This document shows positions 10,750 through 21,900 of a stretch of 64,000 nucleotides of DNA, one piece after another. Numbering within the stretch: position 1 is the first letter of the stretch; the number at the start of each line of letters is the position of its first letter. The stretch is from Nyssa sinensis (Eukaryota; Streptophyta; Magnoliopsida; Cornales; Nyssaceae), in assembly GCA_008638375.1 (NCBI GenBank), contig CM018035.1:34182638-34246637 (forward strand). The letters are read 5' to 3'. Under the pieces are notes generated by a model that saw only the letters and a list, made by a program, of their open reading frames with translations, did no database searches and was not told where the DNA came from. Made by a program: the position numbers and the translations under genes.

Positions 10750-13700
10750 TCAAGTTGGATCATAGATGTTGATCATATCCAACTTGCAAATAAACTCTTC
10801 AAAGTTGGACCTCTGTAACCCTTTAGTGAATATATCTGCTAATTGTTCCCTTGTAGGAATATAGGTCATGCAGACTATCCCTTTCTCAATTTTCTCCTTT
10901 ATAAAATGCCTGTCAACTTCAATGTGTTTGGTCCTGTCGTGCTGGACAGGATTATGAGAAATGTTGATAGCAGCTTTGTTGTCACAGTAGAGTTTGATAG
11001 GGAACTCTACTTTGATAAGTAGTTCTTCCAACAGCTTTCGTAGCCAAAGCCCTTCACACATCCCTTGTGCAACAGCTCTGAATTCAGCTTCAGCACTACT
11101 TCTGGCTACTACACTCTGCTTCTTACTCCTCCATGTTACTAGATTTCCCCAAACGTAAGTGCAATAGCCGGTGGTAGACCTTCTGTCTTCTGCTGATCCT
11201 GCCCAATCTGCATCTGTATAGATTTCTATCTTCTTACTGTCTCCTTTCTTAAAGAACAAACCTCGTCCTGGAGAGCCTTTCAAATATCTGAGAATTTTGT
11301 ATACTGCTTCTAGGTGACCTTCCTTTGGTGAATGCATATGCTGACTGACCACACTTACAGCGAAAGCAATGTCAGGTCTAGTGTGAGATAGGTAGATCAA
11401 TTTACCTACTAGTCTCTGATATCTCTCCCTATCCACAGGCTTTCCAACATCTTCCGTTTTTCTTCCTGTCTCAATCGGAGTATCGCTCGGCTTGCAACCA
11501 AGCATACCAGTCTCAGTTAAAAGGTCGAGAACATACTTTCTCTGGGAGACACTAATTCCCTTCCTTGATCTGGCAACTTCCATTCCCAAAAAATACCGCA
11601 TTTGACCTAGGTCTTTTACCTCAAACTCTGTGGCTAAGACCTTCTTCAATCTTTCCAATTCTCTTGTGTTGTCTCCAGTGAGAATGATGTCGTCGACATA
11701 AACAATCAGGATAGTCTTTCTTCCATCATTGGTTTGTTTAAAGAACATCATGTGATCTGACTGTCCCTGTTGATATCCTTGATTTTTTATCACCTTCGTA
11801 AATCTATCAAACCACGCCCTTGGTGATTGTTTAAGCCCATACAAGGATTTTCTCAATTTACATACTCTGGTTTCCTCCCCTTTGTAAAATCCTGGTGGTA
11901 GCATCATGAACACTTCTTCCTCTAGCTCACCATTAAGAAATGCATTCTTGATGTCAAATTGGTGAAGTGGCCAGTCTAGATTTGCTGCCAGGGACAAGAG
12001 AACTCGTATAGTATTCAACTTTGCCACTGGTGCAAATGTCTCAGTATAATCAATGCCATATGTCTGAGTGAACCCCTTTGCAACTAGGCGGGCTTTGTAT
12101 CGGTCTATTGTACCATCTGCCTTGTACTTCACCGTGAATACCCACTTACATCCCACTGGTTTCTTCCCTCTCGGCAAAGACATCACCTCCCAAGTTTCAT
12201 TTTTTTCCAATGCCCTAATTTCTTCCATCACTGCTTTTCTCCATTCTGGAACTTCCAAAGTTTCTTGAATATTCTTGGGAATTTGAATTCTGTCAAGGTT
12301 AGATGTAAAAGCACGACACTTGGCAGAAAGAGCATTGTAAGATACAAATTTTGAGATAGGATGGAAAGTACATGAACGAGGTTGTTTTCTAAGAGCAATG
12401 GGTAAGTCATCAAGATTTGTTACCTGGTCAGGATTGGATGGTGGCACATGAGTAGTTGGATCTATCACCGGGTCTGACTCTGTTAGTGCATCGGATGTAA
12501 GAGGCTCTTCAGACTTTGATTTAGGTCTCCTTGAGTAGACAAGTATCTCCCTGTCTATTGGTTGTCCCACATCTCCCCCTGAGTTCAAGATTTCTTCTGT
12601 GTTGGATGAAGAATGAGAGGGTATGTTTAGGGTAGATTCAAAGATGGCAACATCAACATCAAAGTCTGTATGTGAGGATCGAGCTTCTCTCAAGGACTCC
12701 CCCTGAAGCGAGTAGTAGGGGGTATTCTCAAAAAAGGTGACATCCAGACTAACATATACTTTCTGGGAGCGAGGGTCATAGCACTTGTAACCCTTCTGAG
12801 TGGGAGAGTAACCAATGAAGATACACTTGAGAGCTCGGGGATCCAATTTAGTACGTTGAGGGGCATGAACATGGACAAATACAGTAGACCCGAAAACACG
12901 AAGTGGGAGGCATGAACTGAGGTGAGAATCAGGGAAGGTCTCCTGAAATTTTTGGAGAGGCGAGGCAAAGGAGAGAACCCGACTAGGCATACGATTGATG
13001 AGGAATGCAGCAGTCAAAACAGCATCACCCCAAAAACGATGGGGCATGTGAGAGGTAAACAATAGGGCACGAGCTACCTCAAGTATATGTCGGTTTTTTC
13101 GTTCAGCCACCCCATTTTGTTGGGGGGTGTGAACGCAAGAACTCTGGTGAATAATACCTTTGGCTTGAAAATAGGGACTCAAAGAAGAGTTGAAGTACTC
13201 AGTGCCATTGTCAGTGCGAAGGATTTGGATTTTTGTGTGAAACTGGGTGTAAATCATATTGTAGAAGTTTATGAACACTGAATGAACCTCAGATTTATCG
13301 TTTAACAAAAATACCCAACAGAGACGAGAATGATCATCAATAAATGTGATAAACCATTTTTTGTGGGTCCGATTGGGAACCCGTGAAGGCCCCCAAAGAT
13401 CACTATGGATCAGGGTGAAAGGCAATGATGGTTTATAAGGAGATTTAGAAAAAGAGGTACGGTTATGTTTTGCAAGTTCACAAACTTCACATTGAAAATC
13501 CAAGGGACTTTTATTCAAACAAAGCGACGGAAATACATGTTTTAAATATTGGAAGCTAGGATGGCCCATTCGTCTGTGCCATAACACAAGATCACTCTCC
13601 CTAGGACTAGATGCTGAATTACAAATAGAAGGAAGATACTGTTTACTCATGCGAGTATCATCAAAGTAATAGAGCCCCTCATGTTCCTTAGCACTGCCAA

Positions 13701-15249
13701 TCGTCTTCCCCGATGATAGGTCCTGAAAAACACAATTGGAAGACAAAAAAATGGCGGAGCAATGAGATTGTTTGGTTAGTTGACTAATAGACAACAGATT
13801 GCAAGAAATATTAGGAACATGAAGGACAGATTTTAAAGTAATAAATTCAGAGATACGGATACTCCCCTTGCCAGCTACTGGGGATAAAGTACCATCTGCA
13901 ATTTTTACTTTCAAGTTACCAGCACACGGTGAATATGTAGAAAATAAATGATGAGCACCAGTCATATGGTCGGATGCACCAGAGTCAATAATCCAGGGAG
14001 TGAGGTGCAAAGTGGTACTAAGAGCAGTCAAAAAAGTACCTTTGTGGGCTAAGGAACCAGATGGCAGTGAATTAGAAGGCCGACCCGAGGCTTGAAAGGT
14101 TGAAAACAAAGCATATAACTTCTCAAGTTGTTCGGGGTTAAAACCCGCACTAACAGTCGATTGAGCATCTGTGTCTACCTGCTGTTCAGTGAAGGCGTGG
14201 TATCCATGTGATTTGGGCTGTCTGGGCTTCCAATCAGCGGGCTTTCCATGTAAGGCCCAACAAGTCTCTTTTGAATGACCCAATTTTTTACAATGGTCAC
14301 AAAAAGGCCTTTTTCCCTGTCTTGGGCTGGATCCATTGGAAGGCCCACGGCTTATATGGGCTGAGATCTCCTGCGCAGAGCTTGGTCTCTGTTTCCAATT
14401 CGAACCATTCGAACCATTCGAACCAGTGGCGATGGTGAACGGCATCTCGCGAGGGATCATCCCGCGACTCACGAGTGCAGACCCGTCGGCGGCAACTTCT
14501 CCGGTCACCTCTGCTCTCTCCTTCAACATCACCTTCCTCCTTTGTTCTTCCCGTCGCACCTCGGCGAACACTTCTCGGATGGAAGGCAGTGGTCGTCGAC
14601 CCAAAATTCTTCCCCGTACATCATCGAGCTCTCGATTTAGCCCTGCCAGGAACTCGAAAACCCTTTCAGCTTCCATTTTCTTCTTGAAACGAACACTGTC
14701 ACCCGTGCACTCCCATTCTTCTCCACAACTGAGATCGAGTTCCTGCCACAGTCGCACCATCTCGGTGTAATACTCTGTAACTTCCCGACCTTCTTGCTTC
14801 ATCTGCCATAGTTTCTTCTTAAGTTCGAAGATTTGGGAGGCATCCTCAGTGTCGGAATAGGTTTCTCTCACTGCATCCCATACATCCTTTGCCGTCGAGA
14901 GAAACATATATGTTTTTCCGATGATTGGCTTCATGGAGTTGATCAGACATGATGTTATCAACGAATTTTCCGAGCGCCATCTATGGGAGGCAGCGACATC
15001 GGTGATGGGTGGTTGACGTATTTCGCCAGTAAGGAGGCCGAGCTTCCCTTTGCCGTCGATGATGAGTTTGATGGTCTGCGCCCACTCCCGATAGTTCTTC
15101 CCATTGAATTTCTCTACGGCAAGATGGATTGGAGATGTCTCGAACATACCAGACGAGCTCATGGAAGAGGTTAGCTCTGGTTCTCCTTCCTTGATTTCTC
15201 GGATTGTCGACTGACTCGACTCATGACTGTCTCCATTTTGGCCAGCCAT
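10750..15249 (-). CDS. Copia B gag-pol polyprotein, 1499 aa, intact
   Basis: Single ORF for the Ty1/copia polyprotein, which packages and reverse-transcribes its own RNA and integrates the cDNA. Domains in order: UBN2-type gag (about 45-240); zinc knuckle C317-C320-H325-C330; aspartic protease with D422-S-G; integrase zinc motif H558, H563, C587, C590; integrase catalytic core D617, D680, E716 with the expected 35-residue D-E spacing; RT (about 1010-1260) with YVDD at 1184-1187; RNase H (about 1340-1470) with D1346, E1387, D1423 and D1446. No stop, frameshift or missing catalytic residue was found. The start is the ATG 40 bp from the primer-binding site and is the first in frame. The stop codon abuts the polypurine tract. 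Its length of about 1500 residues is normal for compact plant copia elements. Confidence 0.96.
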   Translation of the reverse strand: MAGQNGDSHESSQSTIREIKEGEPELTSSMSSSGMFETSPIHLAVEKFNGKNYREWAQTIKLIIDGKGKLGLLTGEIRQPPITDVAASHRWRSENSLITSCLINSMKPIIGKTYMFLSTAKDVWDAVRETYSDTEDASQIFELKKKLWQMKQEGREVTEYYTEMVRLWQELDLSCGEEWECTGDSVRFKKKMEAERVFEFLAGLNRELDDVRGRILGRRPLPSIREVFAEVRREEQRRKVMLKERAEVTGEVAADGSALVSRGMIPREMPFTIATGSNGSNGSNWKQRPSSAQEISAHISRGPSNGSSPRQGKRPFCDHCKKLGHSKETCWALHGKPADWKPRQPKSHGYHAFTEQQVDTDAQSTVSAGFNPEQLEKLYALFSTFQASGRPSNSLPSGSLAHKGTFLTALSTTLHLTPWIIDSGASDHMTGAHHLFSTYSPCAGNLKVKIADGTLSPVAGKGSIRISEFITLKSVLHVPNISCNLLSISQLTKQSHCSAIFLSSNCVFQDLSSGKTIGSAKEHEGLYYFDDTRMSKQYLPSICNSASSPRESDLVLWHRRMGHPSFQYLKHVFPSLCLNKSPLDFQCEVCELAKHNRTSFSKSPYKPSLPFTLIHSDLWGPSRVPNRTHKKWFITFIDDHSRLCWVFLLNDKSEVHSVFINFYNMIYTQFHTKIQILRTDNGTEYFNSSLSPYFQAKGIIHQSSCVHTPQQNGVAERKNRHILEVARALLFTSHMPHRFWGDAVLTAAFLINRMPSRVLSFASPLQKFQETFPDSHLSSCLPLRVFGSTVFVHVHAPQRTKLDPRALKCIFIGYSPTQKGYKCYDPRSQKVYVSLDVTFFENTPYYSLQGESLREARSSHTDFDVDVAIFESTLNIPSHSSSNTEEILNSGGDVGQPIDREILVYSRRPKSKSEEPLTSDALTESDPVIDPTTHVPPSNPDQVTNLDDLPIALRKQPRSCTFHPISKFVSYNALSAKCRAFTSNLDRIQIPKNIQETLEVPEWRKAVMEEIRALEKNETWEVMSLPRGKKPVGCKWVFTVKYKADGTIDRYKARLVAKGFTQTYGIDYTETFAPVAKLNTIRVLLSLAANLDWPLHQFDIKNAFLNGELEEEVFMMLPPGFYKGEETRVCKLRKSLYGLKQSPRAWFDRFTKVIKNQGYQQGQSDHMMFFKQTNDGRKTILIVYVDDIILTGDNTRELERLKKVLATEFEVKDLGQMRYFLGMEVARSRKGISVSQRKYVLDLLTETGMLGCKPSDTPIETGRKTEDVGKPVDRERYQRLVGKLIYLSHTRPDIAFAVSVVSQHMHSPKEGHLEAVYKILRYLKGSPGRGLFFKKGDSKKIEIYTDADWAGSAEDRRSTTGYCTYVWGNLVTWRSKKQSVVARSSAEAEFRAVAQGMCEGLWLRKLLEELLIKVEFPIKLYCDNKAAINISHNPVQHDRTKHIEVDRHFIKEKIEKGIVCMTYIPTREQLADIFTKGLQRSNFEEFICKLDMINIYDPT

Positions 15250-15277
15250 GGATTGCTAGGGTTTCAGAGTAACCCTA

Positions 15278-15289
15278 GCTCTGATACCA
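15278..15289 (-). promoter_or_regulatory. Primer-binding site of copia B
   Basis: The minus strand reads TGGTATCAGAGC, complementary to the 3' end of initiator methionine tRNA. It begins at the first base after the 5' LTR. Confidence 0.95.
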
Positions 15290-15476
15290 TGTAGAAAACA
15301 ATGAGACAAATTCTCTATATTGAATTGTAAATAAATTACAAGCAAGAATCCCTATTTAATCTATACACAGAGAACCAAAAATGGAAATACAAAAATGGTC
15401 AACTCTAGAAATTAGCCTAACTATCTACCTCAATATTCTCCTTTAATTCTTTCCTAAATCATACGGGATTTCCACA
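15290..15476 (-). repeat. 5' LTR of copia B
   Basis: 187 bp, differing from the 3' LTR by one substitution by eye. Confidence 0.96.
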
Positions 15477-16216
15477 CAGACCTATCGAAGTAGGAAGGAA
15501 ACCAAAGGATGAGGGAAAACCAGTCGAAAAGGACAGATATCAGAGACTAGTTGGCAAGCTAATCTACCTATCGCACACTAGACCTGACATTGCATTTACG
15601 GTTAGTGTGGTGAGCCAACACACGCATTCACCAAAGGAAACTCACCTAGAAGCTGTGTACAAGATTCTCAGATATCTCAAAGGCTCCTCTGGTAGAGGAC
15701 TATTCTTCAAGAAATCAGAACGCAAGAAAGTCGAAGTCTTCATAGATGCTGATTGGGCAGGTTCAATAGAAGATAGAAAGTCCACTACTGGGTATTGCAC
15801 CTATGTATGGGGAAACTTGGTTACTTCGAGAAGCAAGAAACAAAGTGTAGTGGCCAGAAGCAGTGCTGAAGCCGAATTTAGAGCTGCTGCACAAGGGATA
15901 TGTGAAGGATTGTGGCTAAAGAAACTCTTGGAAGAACTACAGGTCACAGTAAAATTTCCAATCAAACTTTACTGTGACAACAAAGCAGACATCAACATTT
16001 CTCTCAACCCAGTTCAGCATGACCGAACCAAGCATGTAGAAGTGGACAGACATTTTATCAAGGAAAAAGTTGAGAACGGAATTATTTGCTTGACCTATGT
16101 TCCTACAAAAGAACAAACTGCGGATATTTTCACCAAAGGACTATTTCGGCCTAGTTTTGACGAGATCATCTGCAAGTTGGATATGATTAACATTTACGAT
16201 CCAACTTGAGGGGGAG

Positions 16217-16413
16217 TGTGGAAATTCCTAATTAGTGGTAGAGATAATTGTAGAGCAATTAGAGGTAGAAATTATAGAGAAATTGTAGGAATTATAGGAA
16301 GACTTTTTTTCTTTCTTTTTTTACTCTTTCCTATTTTGCTTCCCAGTTGTATTATAAATACCTATAGTTTGTATATGAAAAATATAGAAATATAGAAACC
16401 CTTTATGATTTCA
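16217..16413 (+). repeat. 3' LTR of copia A
   Basis: 197 bp, preceded by the GAGGGGGAG polypurine tract and followed by the CACAC duplication. Confidence 0.95.
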
Positions 16414-16797
16414 CACACAATTCGGGAGGTATGCTCGCAATCCTTACAGTTCAGCTTACTATAGTAGAAGAAATAAAGATAGCTCAACAAGAAGATGAAT
16501 CATTGAAGAAAATTTGTGAAGAAGAAAGGAAATGCCAGAAACTAGAATTTACTCTTCGTGATGATGTTTTAAAACTTAGAGATCGATTATGTGTTCTTGA
16601 TTCTTCCGTATTAATGAAGAGAATTCTAGAAGAGGCTCACAATTCTAAGTTTTCAGTTCATCCGGCTACCACAAAGATGTATCGTGATTTACGGGTACTT
16701 TATTGGTGGCCACGTATGAAAAGAAACATTGCTGAATTTGTTTCTCATTGCTTAAGTTATCAATAAGTGAAAATTGAACATCAAAGATCGCAAAAAA
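16414..16797 (+). pseudogene. Ty3/gypsy pol fragment, integrase zinc-finger part (right half)
   Basis: Continues the gypsy reading frame broken at 5942: SGGMLAILTVQL, then the H2C2-type integrase N-domain EEAHNSKFSVHPATTKMYRD followed by LRVLYWWPRMKRNIAEFVSH. The zinc-binding end reads CLSYQ-stop-VKIEHQR. One of the paired cysteines is therefore lost and a TAA interrupts the frame at 16764. The catalytic integrase core is missing, because the sequence changes abruptly near 16797. Confidence 0.85.
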
Positions 16798-17385
16798 TGT
16801 GTCTGGTTTTGAGAAAATATTCAAAAATAGAAAACACCTTCAAAAAAATTGACAAAAATAACAATAAGAACCAGGAGAGGTGATCCGACCGGTGGGTTCT
16901 GATCGTCGGAAAATGATGATGTCATCATGATGTCATTGTCAGAATGATGATGTCATTGTGACATCATCATTGGAAAGCTGATGTCAGCATCCTTTTCACT
17001 CTGCTTTGAGCCTGATCCTTTCTGTTATGATTTTTTATGATCTTTGGCTTTCAATCTCTTGCTCTGATACCAAGTTAAATTCTCTATGAGGGAAAAGAGA
17101 GAAGAGGAGGAAAAAATAAAGTGTTGGTTGTGTATGTTCTCAAACACATCACCAACTATTTATATTATGCAAAGGATAATAACCTATCAAATAAGAACTC
17201 TAATAATGCTCTTCCCAATATTCCATATAAGGCATAAAAGCATTGCTTTGCATTTCTATTTCACCCCTCTTCATACCGGGCCAGACTTTAAACTGCCTAG
17301 AGGCTCAACGATTGAGTTAGGCATCACCCAATGGATTCCAAAACAGGAAAAAGGTAGGTACTAATGATCCCTAACAACACTGCAG
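16797..17385 (-). mobile_element. Truncated copia terminus (leader plus LTR), D-like family
   Basis: GCTCTGATACCAAG at 17063-17076 is a reverse-strand primer-binding site. The LTR-like DNA to its right (17078 to about 17385) shares AAGTGTTGGTTGTGTAT and CACCAACTATTTATATTATG with the LTRs of element D at 52740-52800 and 57740-57800. The leader to its left resembles 57425-57690 (AAAATAGAAAAC..., then a GTGA/CCGACC block, then GATGTCAGC). Only this end survives and the coding region is gone. Confidence 0.6.
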
Positions 17386-18260
17386 TGCTCTAAGAGTTGG
17401 TTAACAGTTTCTTCCTCCCTTTTTCATATATAGCACCATTTTGGAAGCAACGTGCCCCTCTTTCCAGATTTTCTACAGTTAAAATCTTCTCAATAGCTGT
17501 TGATCATTCAAAAACACCTCCTTGTAAATGCCTTTCCAAGGAAAATTGGTCCTGCCTTCTCTCCTTAAAGGTATGATTTCCTCTCAAATTTCCCATTCCT
17601 TGGAGTCGACATTGGGCATGCAGTTTTGCGGTTAAAGTTTGTATGCTATATTTCTAGAAAAAAGGTTGGGGATGAAAATCATCAACCATGGATCATCAAA
17701 CCAAACCTTTAACATATCGTGAAGATTAGAGAAGGAGAAAACATGGAAGGCCCATTCTAAGAAGCACGGACAAGACATAGACATGATATTTCTCAATAAA
17801 GTAGAAAAGCCATTAAATAAAAATTCAATAACTTCTTCATTTAATCATCAAAATCTACGATCCAAGTTCCAAAACAAATTGATTAACTACTACATAGAAC
17901 ATATATATATATATATATAATAAAATAAAGTAGAGGAGAAGAGGAGAAAAAGGGGGGGAGAAATTCCAAAAAAAAAAAAAGAATAACAAAACAGAAATCA
18001 TGTCTTGATGTCCGAAATTAAGAAAAGATTAAAAAATTGGACACTCTTTTTTTGCATGTCTGACAGGTGTCCAGTTCGAATGTGTCTGTGTTTGACACGT
18101 GTTTGAGATGGATTATGTCTATTTTTTTTCCACCCACCCGGTTAATAAATCGATTGCCCGCAAAACATGTTTCTGTGGAGTAGCTGGAAACAAATTCCTA
18201 TTTTGTCATATAACTTTCGTGTTGGTCACACAAGGTCTCTAGAGCGACTGCGCCTTTGTG
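17386..18260. other. Intronic DNA without recognised gene
   Basis: AT-rich, with an (AT)n run near 17899-17919 and homopurine runs near 17930-17990. The 3' LTR of the adjoining copia C would be expected near 17900-18260 but no match could be shown. Confidence 0.4.
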
Positions 18261-18918
18261 CTCCACCTCATAGAATTCGCCCTATATGTCTTATGTTACC
18301 ATAAAGCAACTCCAAAAACACTCTCACTAGCTGCTTTGCTGAAGTCAGAAAGGGCATGCAAATTAACCCTTGATTCAACTTCTCTTTGATAAAATGTCTA
18401 TCTATCTCAATGTGTTTTGTTCGATCATGTTGAATTGGGTTATGTGCTATGTTAATGGCTGCCTTGTTATCACAATAGAACTTCATAGGTTTATCTATTG
18501 GCACTCCCAGATCATTCATAAATGTTTGAAGCCACATAAGTTCACAAACTCCATGTGCCATAGCTCTATATTTTGCATTGGCGCTGGATCTAGCTACCAC
18601 CTGTTGTTTCTTGCTCCTTCAAGTAATTAGATTACCTCCTAAGAAGTTACAGTAGCCAGAAGTAGACTTTCTATCATCCAATTCATCCCTGGAGCCTGCC
18701 CAATCTACATCCATGAACACTTCTAGTTTCAAATGATTGTGGCATGAGAACTTCTTGGAGCAGACTTGAGATATCTCGGAATGCGATACATTGCCTCTAA
18801 CTATTGAACTCTAGGATCATGCATGACCTGGCTAGCAACCCCCACTGCATACGCTATGTTAGGACAGGTGTGAGAGATATATATCAATCTCCCTACTAGT
18901 CTCTGAAATCTTCCGTTA

Positions 18919-21900
18919 TGTCACGCCCCGAATTTCTGACCGAAACCCGAGGTGCGACTGACGAGCAGAAAGTAAACAAAATGAAAGGTAATTAATTTGA
19001 TTTACAAATTTACGACAAATTAGATAAGAGTTCTTTAATTTTCATAAAATTTCGGCAGAACCTCCTCTGTTTTTCGAGCCTTTTTCCCCCTGATAATCAC
19101 AATACATTACATATATACAAACACATCACAATCCATCCTCACTCGATGGCCACAACTTTATCAAAATTAAATATACATCGCCTACTTATACAACCGAAGA
19201 CAATTAAATAAATACACACGTACATACGTTCACTTCAGTCAATATATATATATGTATATATATATACATGTCTTTGGGCTTAAGCCCGTACATCATAACA
19301 CATGCCTCACGGGCCAAATATCCTTCTAAGTTCGGGTCTCCTCCGCTCTGTGAGACTTCCTCAAGTCTCAGGTGCCTGGAGTGTCATCTGAAAAATGTTG
19401 CCCACGAATGGGTCAGCTCAACTGCTGGCATGATACAATGCTAATGCAGGGAACAAAATGTAAGGCGTGGCATGTGCAAGTGTACATTTATCTCTATATG
19501 CCTTCTAAATCATCTATGCATGGCAATAATAACAATCCACATGCCTTCCACATCATCTATGCAATATAACGACAATAATCCGCATGCTTTCCAAATCATG
19601 CATACCACGTAATGGTAATGAATCCATATGCCATCCAATTGTCCATGCAATGTAATGACAATGCACATGAACCACCCACACAACTCTATGCCACATGACA
19701 ATGCATATGAAATACTCACACAACTCTATGCCACATCCATGTCCACTCTATGCATGTCATGTCAACACCATGCATGTCATGTCTCGGTTTACGGATCGCT
19801 CCCGATGGGTAGCCGAGTAACCAACACCTGTTCACGGATCGCTCCCGTTGGGTAGCAGGCACCAATGCAATGGCCGATTTTGGGTTTTTCACCACAGGAT
19901 CTACACCCTCATAATGCATAGCACCTCGTGCTCACCCACCCTATGTCATCAATGAATCACACTATGCCAAATGCCATGATCCCACCATGCAATGCCACAA
20001 TCTTAATAAAACATTTCTTGCCAACACATGCAGTATGCTTTAAGTAATGCAACATATTTAAAGCAACGATATCATCTGAATCTCAAAACTTCTTTCACAA
20101 GCCTGTATGCCATGAACAGTCAAATTAAACACATGCTTGATTCACACAATCACAATCTCAACAATTCACAATGAACACACAACTCTATAAAGCACCAATA
20201 CATCAAACTATCACACCTTCCCAAACATATGATATATCAATACGAATGTAAGCCAAAACATAATAATCCAAACTCAGAAGTACGATCCATCTTCACTATA
20301 GCAACAAATTATAAAACAATTCAAAGCACATATCAGAGTATATAAGTTATCAATTCTGGGTTCTTCAAGCAGTTGTATTCTACGTGATTCCCTAATCATC
20401 AAATCAATACATGCATAGAGCAATCGACATGCAAATCATTCCTAAACTTAATCCTATTCCTTACTTAGCAAAATACCATACCTGACTAGGGCATGTCTCA
20501 ACCCTAGAAAGATGTGTCCACTACGTAGTCTCTGTACTGTATCTGACTGGAAGGTCTAGACAGCCTCCTCTTTGTCCCTCGACGTTCCTAAAATCAAGCA
20601 ACATAACTCAGTTTATTTCTACTTGAATTTATGCTATTCATCAAATTTTATGTCTTTTTATGATTGGTATTTCTTCCATTCAATTAACTTCTACTATTGA
20701 ATTCGGAACGCCGAACAAAGTCAGCTTAGGCTTTCGTGGGATTCAATTTGGACGTTCGTACCAAAAAGGCAAAACGGTCATTTTGCACCTTTTCGGGTCT
20801 TTTCATTTCTCGGGACCCCGTCTTGTAAAACGGACCTCACCATTGATCTTAATAGGCCCGAGACATAAATAAAACACTATTTATTCACTTAATTTGGGTC
20901 TCAGTCAATTCACCATTATCTGATTTAGTTAACTAATTATATAATGGTTAATAAAGATTTCACCAAATCAATATTTGTATTTACCTATAGATATGTCCCT
21001 TGATAAAGTGTATTACAATTAAAGATCAGTCCCTAACATAGCTGTTGTCCAGAATTTTCCTCATCAAATTTTTTTCATCCAATAGTTGGGACTCTATTCA
21101 ATTTAAAATCTGAACTACACTCAACATCGGAACTATATTAAATTTAATAACAGAATTTCATTTAAATAAAAAGGTTGTCCCATATCCAAGTTAATAGTTA
21201 AATTCTATTCTAATTCAATGGCGCATTCCAGCAACCGCACCAGTCTCACTTAATTTCTCATTTTCCCAACAGCTGATTACTTTTGTGACTAAATTATAAT
21301 TTCTAAGAGAGATTAAAAATTCAAAGAATCAGATATATATATACCTGCCTCTGATTGGTTAAGGCGTTAGAGAGGAAGAAGATCAAGAAATCTTGAGCTT
21401 CAGTCGCTCAACAGCTGCTCTGCTCCACACTTCAGCAACCTGGAGCTGTTCCTTGCACCCCAAAAAATCTGATTTATACAGCTGTATTTAACCAGCTTGC
21501 GCAGCCCTCAAGCGATTACACAGAGGTCTATCGAGGTGCCTCGGCAGATCCAAATCAGCGACCGAGCACTGAACCCGAGATCCCACCTTCATGTCGAGCT
21601 CATCACGTTTTTCTCACTGCACCACTATACAATATACACAGACACATAAATCACCAAGCCATAACAAAATCCTCCGCCCAAACAAAGAGACCCAACACCC
21701 ACACAACGTGCCATCATCGCAAACTGTTAGTGGCGCAAGCAATTGAGATCGTCTGGCAGCAAACCCAATTTCAAATTTGAATTTCCAATCTCAGTTATAA
21801 ACAAATTTACCGCTTCAGATCTGGGATCTAATCCTGTGCGAATTCTTCCAATCTCTTCTATCTTAATCTCTATGCCAAGGCCGTTTGAATGTGAATCCTC

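Larger units (their letters stand above)
10556..15476 (-). mobile_element. Ty1/copia element B, young and structurally intact, TSD CAGAC
   Basis: A 4921-bp LTR retrotransposon inserted antisense into the pol region of copia A. It is bounded by CAGAC at 10551-10555 and 15477-15481. The two 187-bp LTRs differ at one position by eye (CAATC versus CAATA near 10702/15436). On the minus strand the primer-binding site TGGTATCAGAGC lies at 15278-15289, directly after the 5' LTR. The polypurine tract AGGGGAG lies at 10743-10749, just before the 3' LTR. One uninterrupted ORF fills the interior. All parts needed for autonomous transposition appear present; whether it is expressed cannot be seen. Confidence 0.97.
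6955..16209 (+). pseudogene. gag-pol pseudogene of copia A, split by element B
   Basis: Begins ATGACTGAAGCTCCC at 6955 and ends with NIYDPT and TGA at 16209. Visible domains are gag (7183-7617), zinc knuckle CEHCHKPGHTKATC (7734-7775), protease WIIDSGASDHMTG (8050-8090), integrase (LWHFRMGHS near 8458; [11 protein letters not shown] near 8910), RT ([14 protein letters not shown] near 9880; [10 protein letters not shown] near 10331) and RNase H with its tail (15607-16209). It is inactivated by in-frame stops near 7078, 7087, 7615, 7855, 7960, 8787, 8793, 10025 and 10294. Frameshifts lie near 8205 and 10200. Element B interrupts it at 10556-15476, directly after GCKPSD. Its protein closely resembles that of B, so A and B are relatives. 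Confidence 0.93.
5943..16413 (+). mobile_element. Ty1/copia element A, full length but dead, TSD CACAC
   Basis: Complete LTR retrotransposon, 5550 bp once the nested element B is removed. It starts TGTGGAAATTCC and ends GATTTCA. It is flanked by CACAC at 5938-5942 and 16414-16418. A primer-binding site TGGTATCAGAGC follows the 5' LTR at 6148-6159, and a polypurine tract GAGGGGGAG precedes the 3' LTR at 16208-16216. The LTRs differ by about four substitutions and one 8-bp indel, so insertion was fairly recent. Coding domains run gag, zinc knuckle, protease, integrase, RT, RNase H in Ty1/copia order. Short LTRs and compact size fit the Ale/Retrofit-like group, which is only an inference. Its leader is unusually long (807 bp) and carries a captured gene fragment. 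Confidence 0.95.

Noticed and set aside
16905..16990. Repeated GATGATGTCAT/ATGACATCATC words as a possible regulatory palindrome or CRISPR-like array
   Set aside because: Irregular spacing, and a related leader at 57560-57610 shows it is part of a degenerate copia leader.
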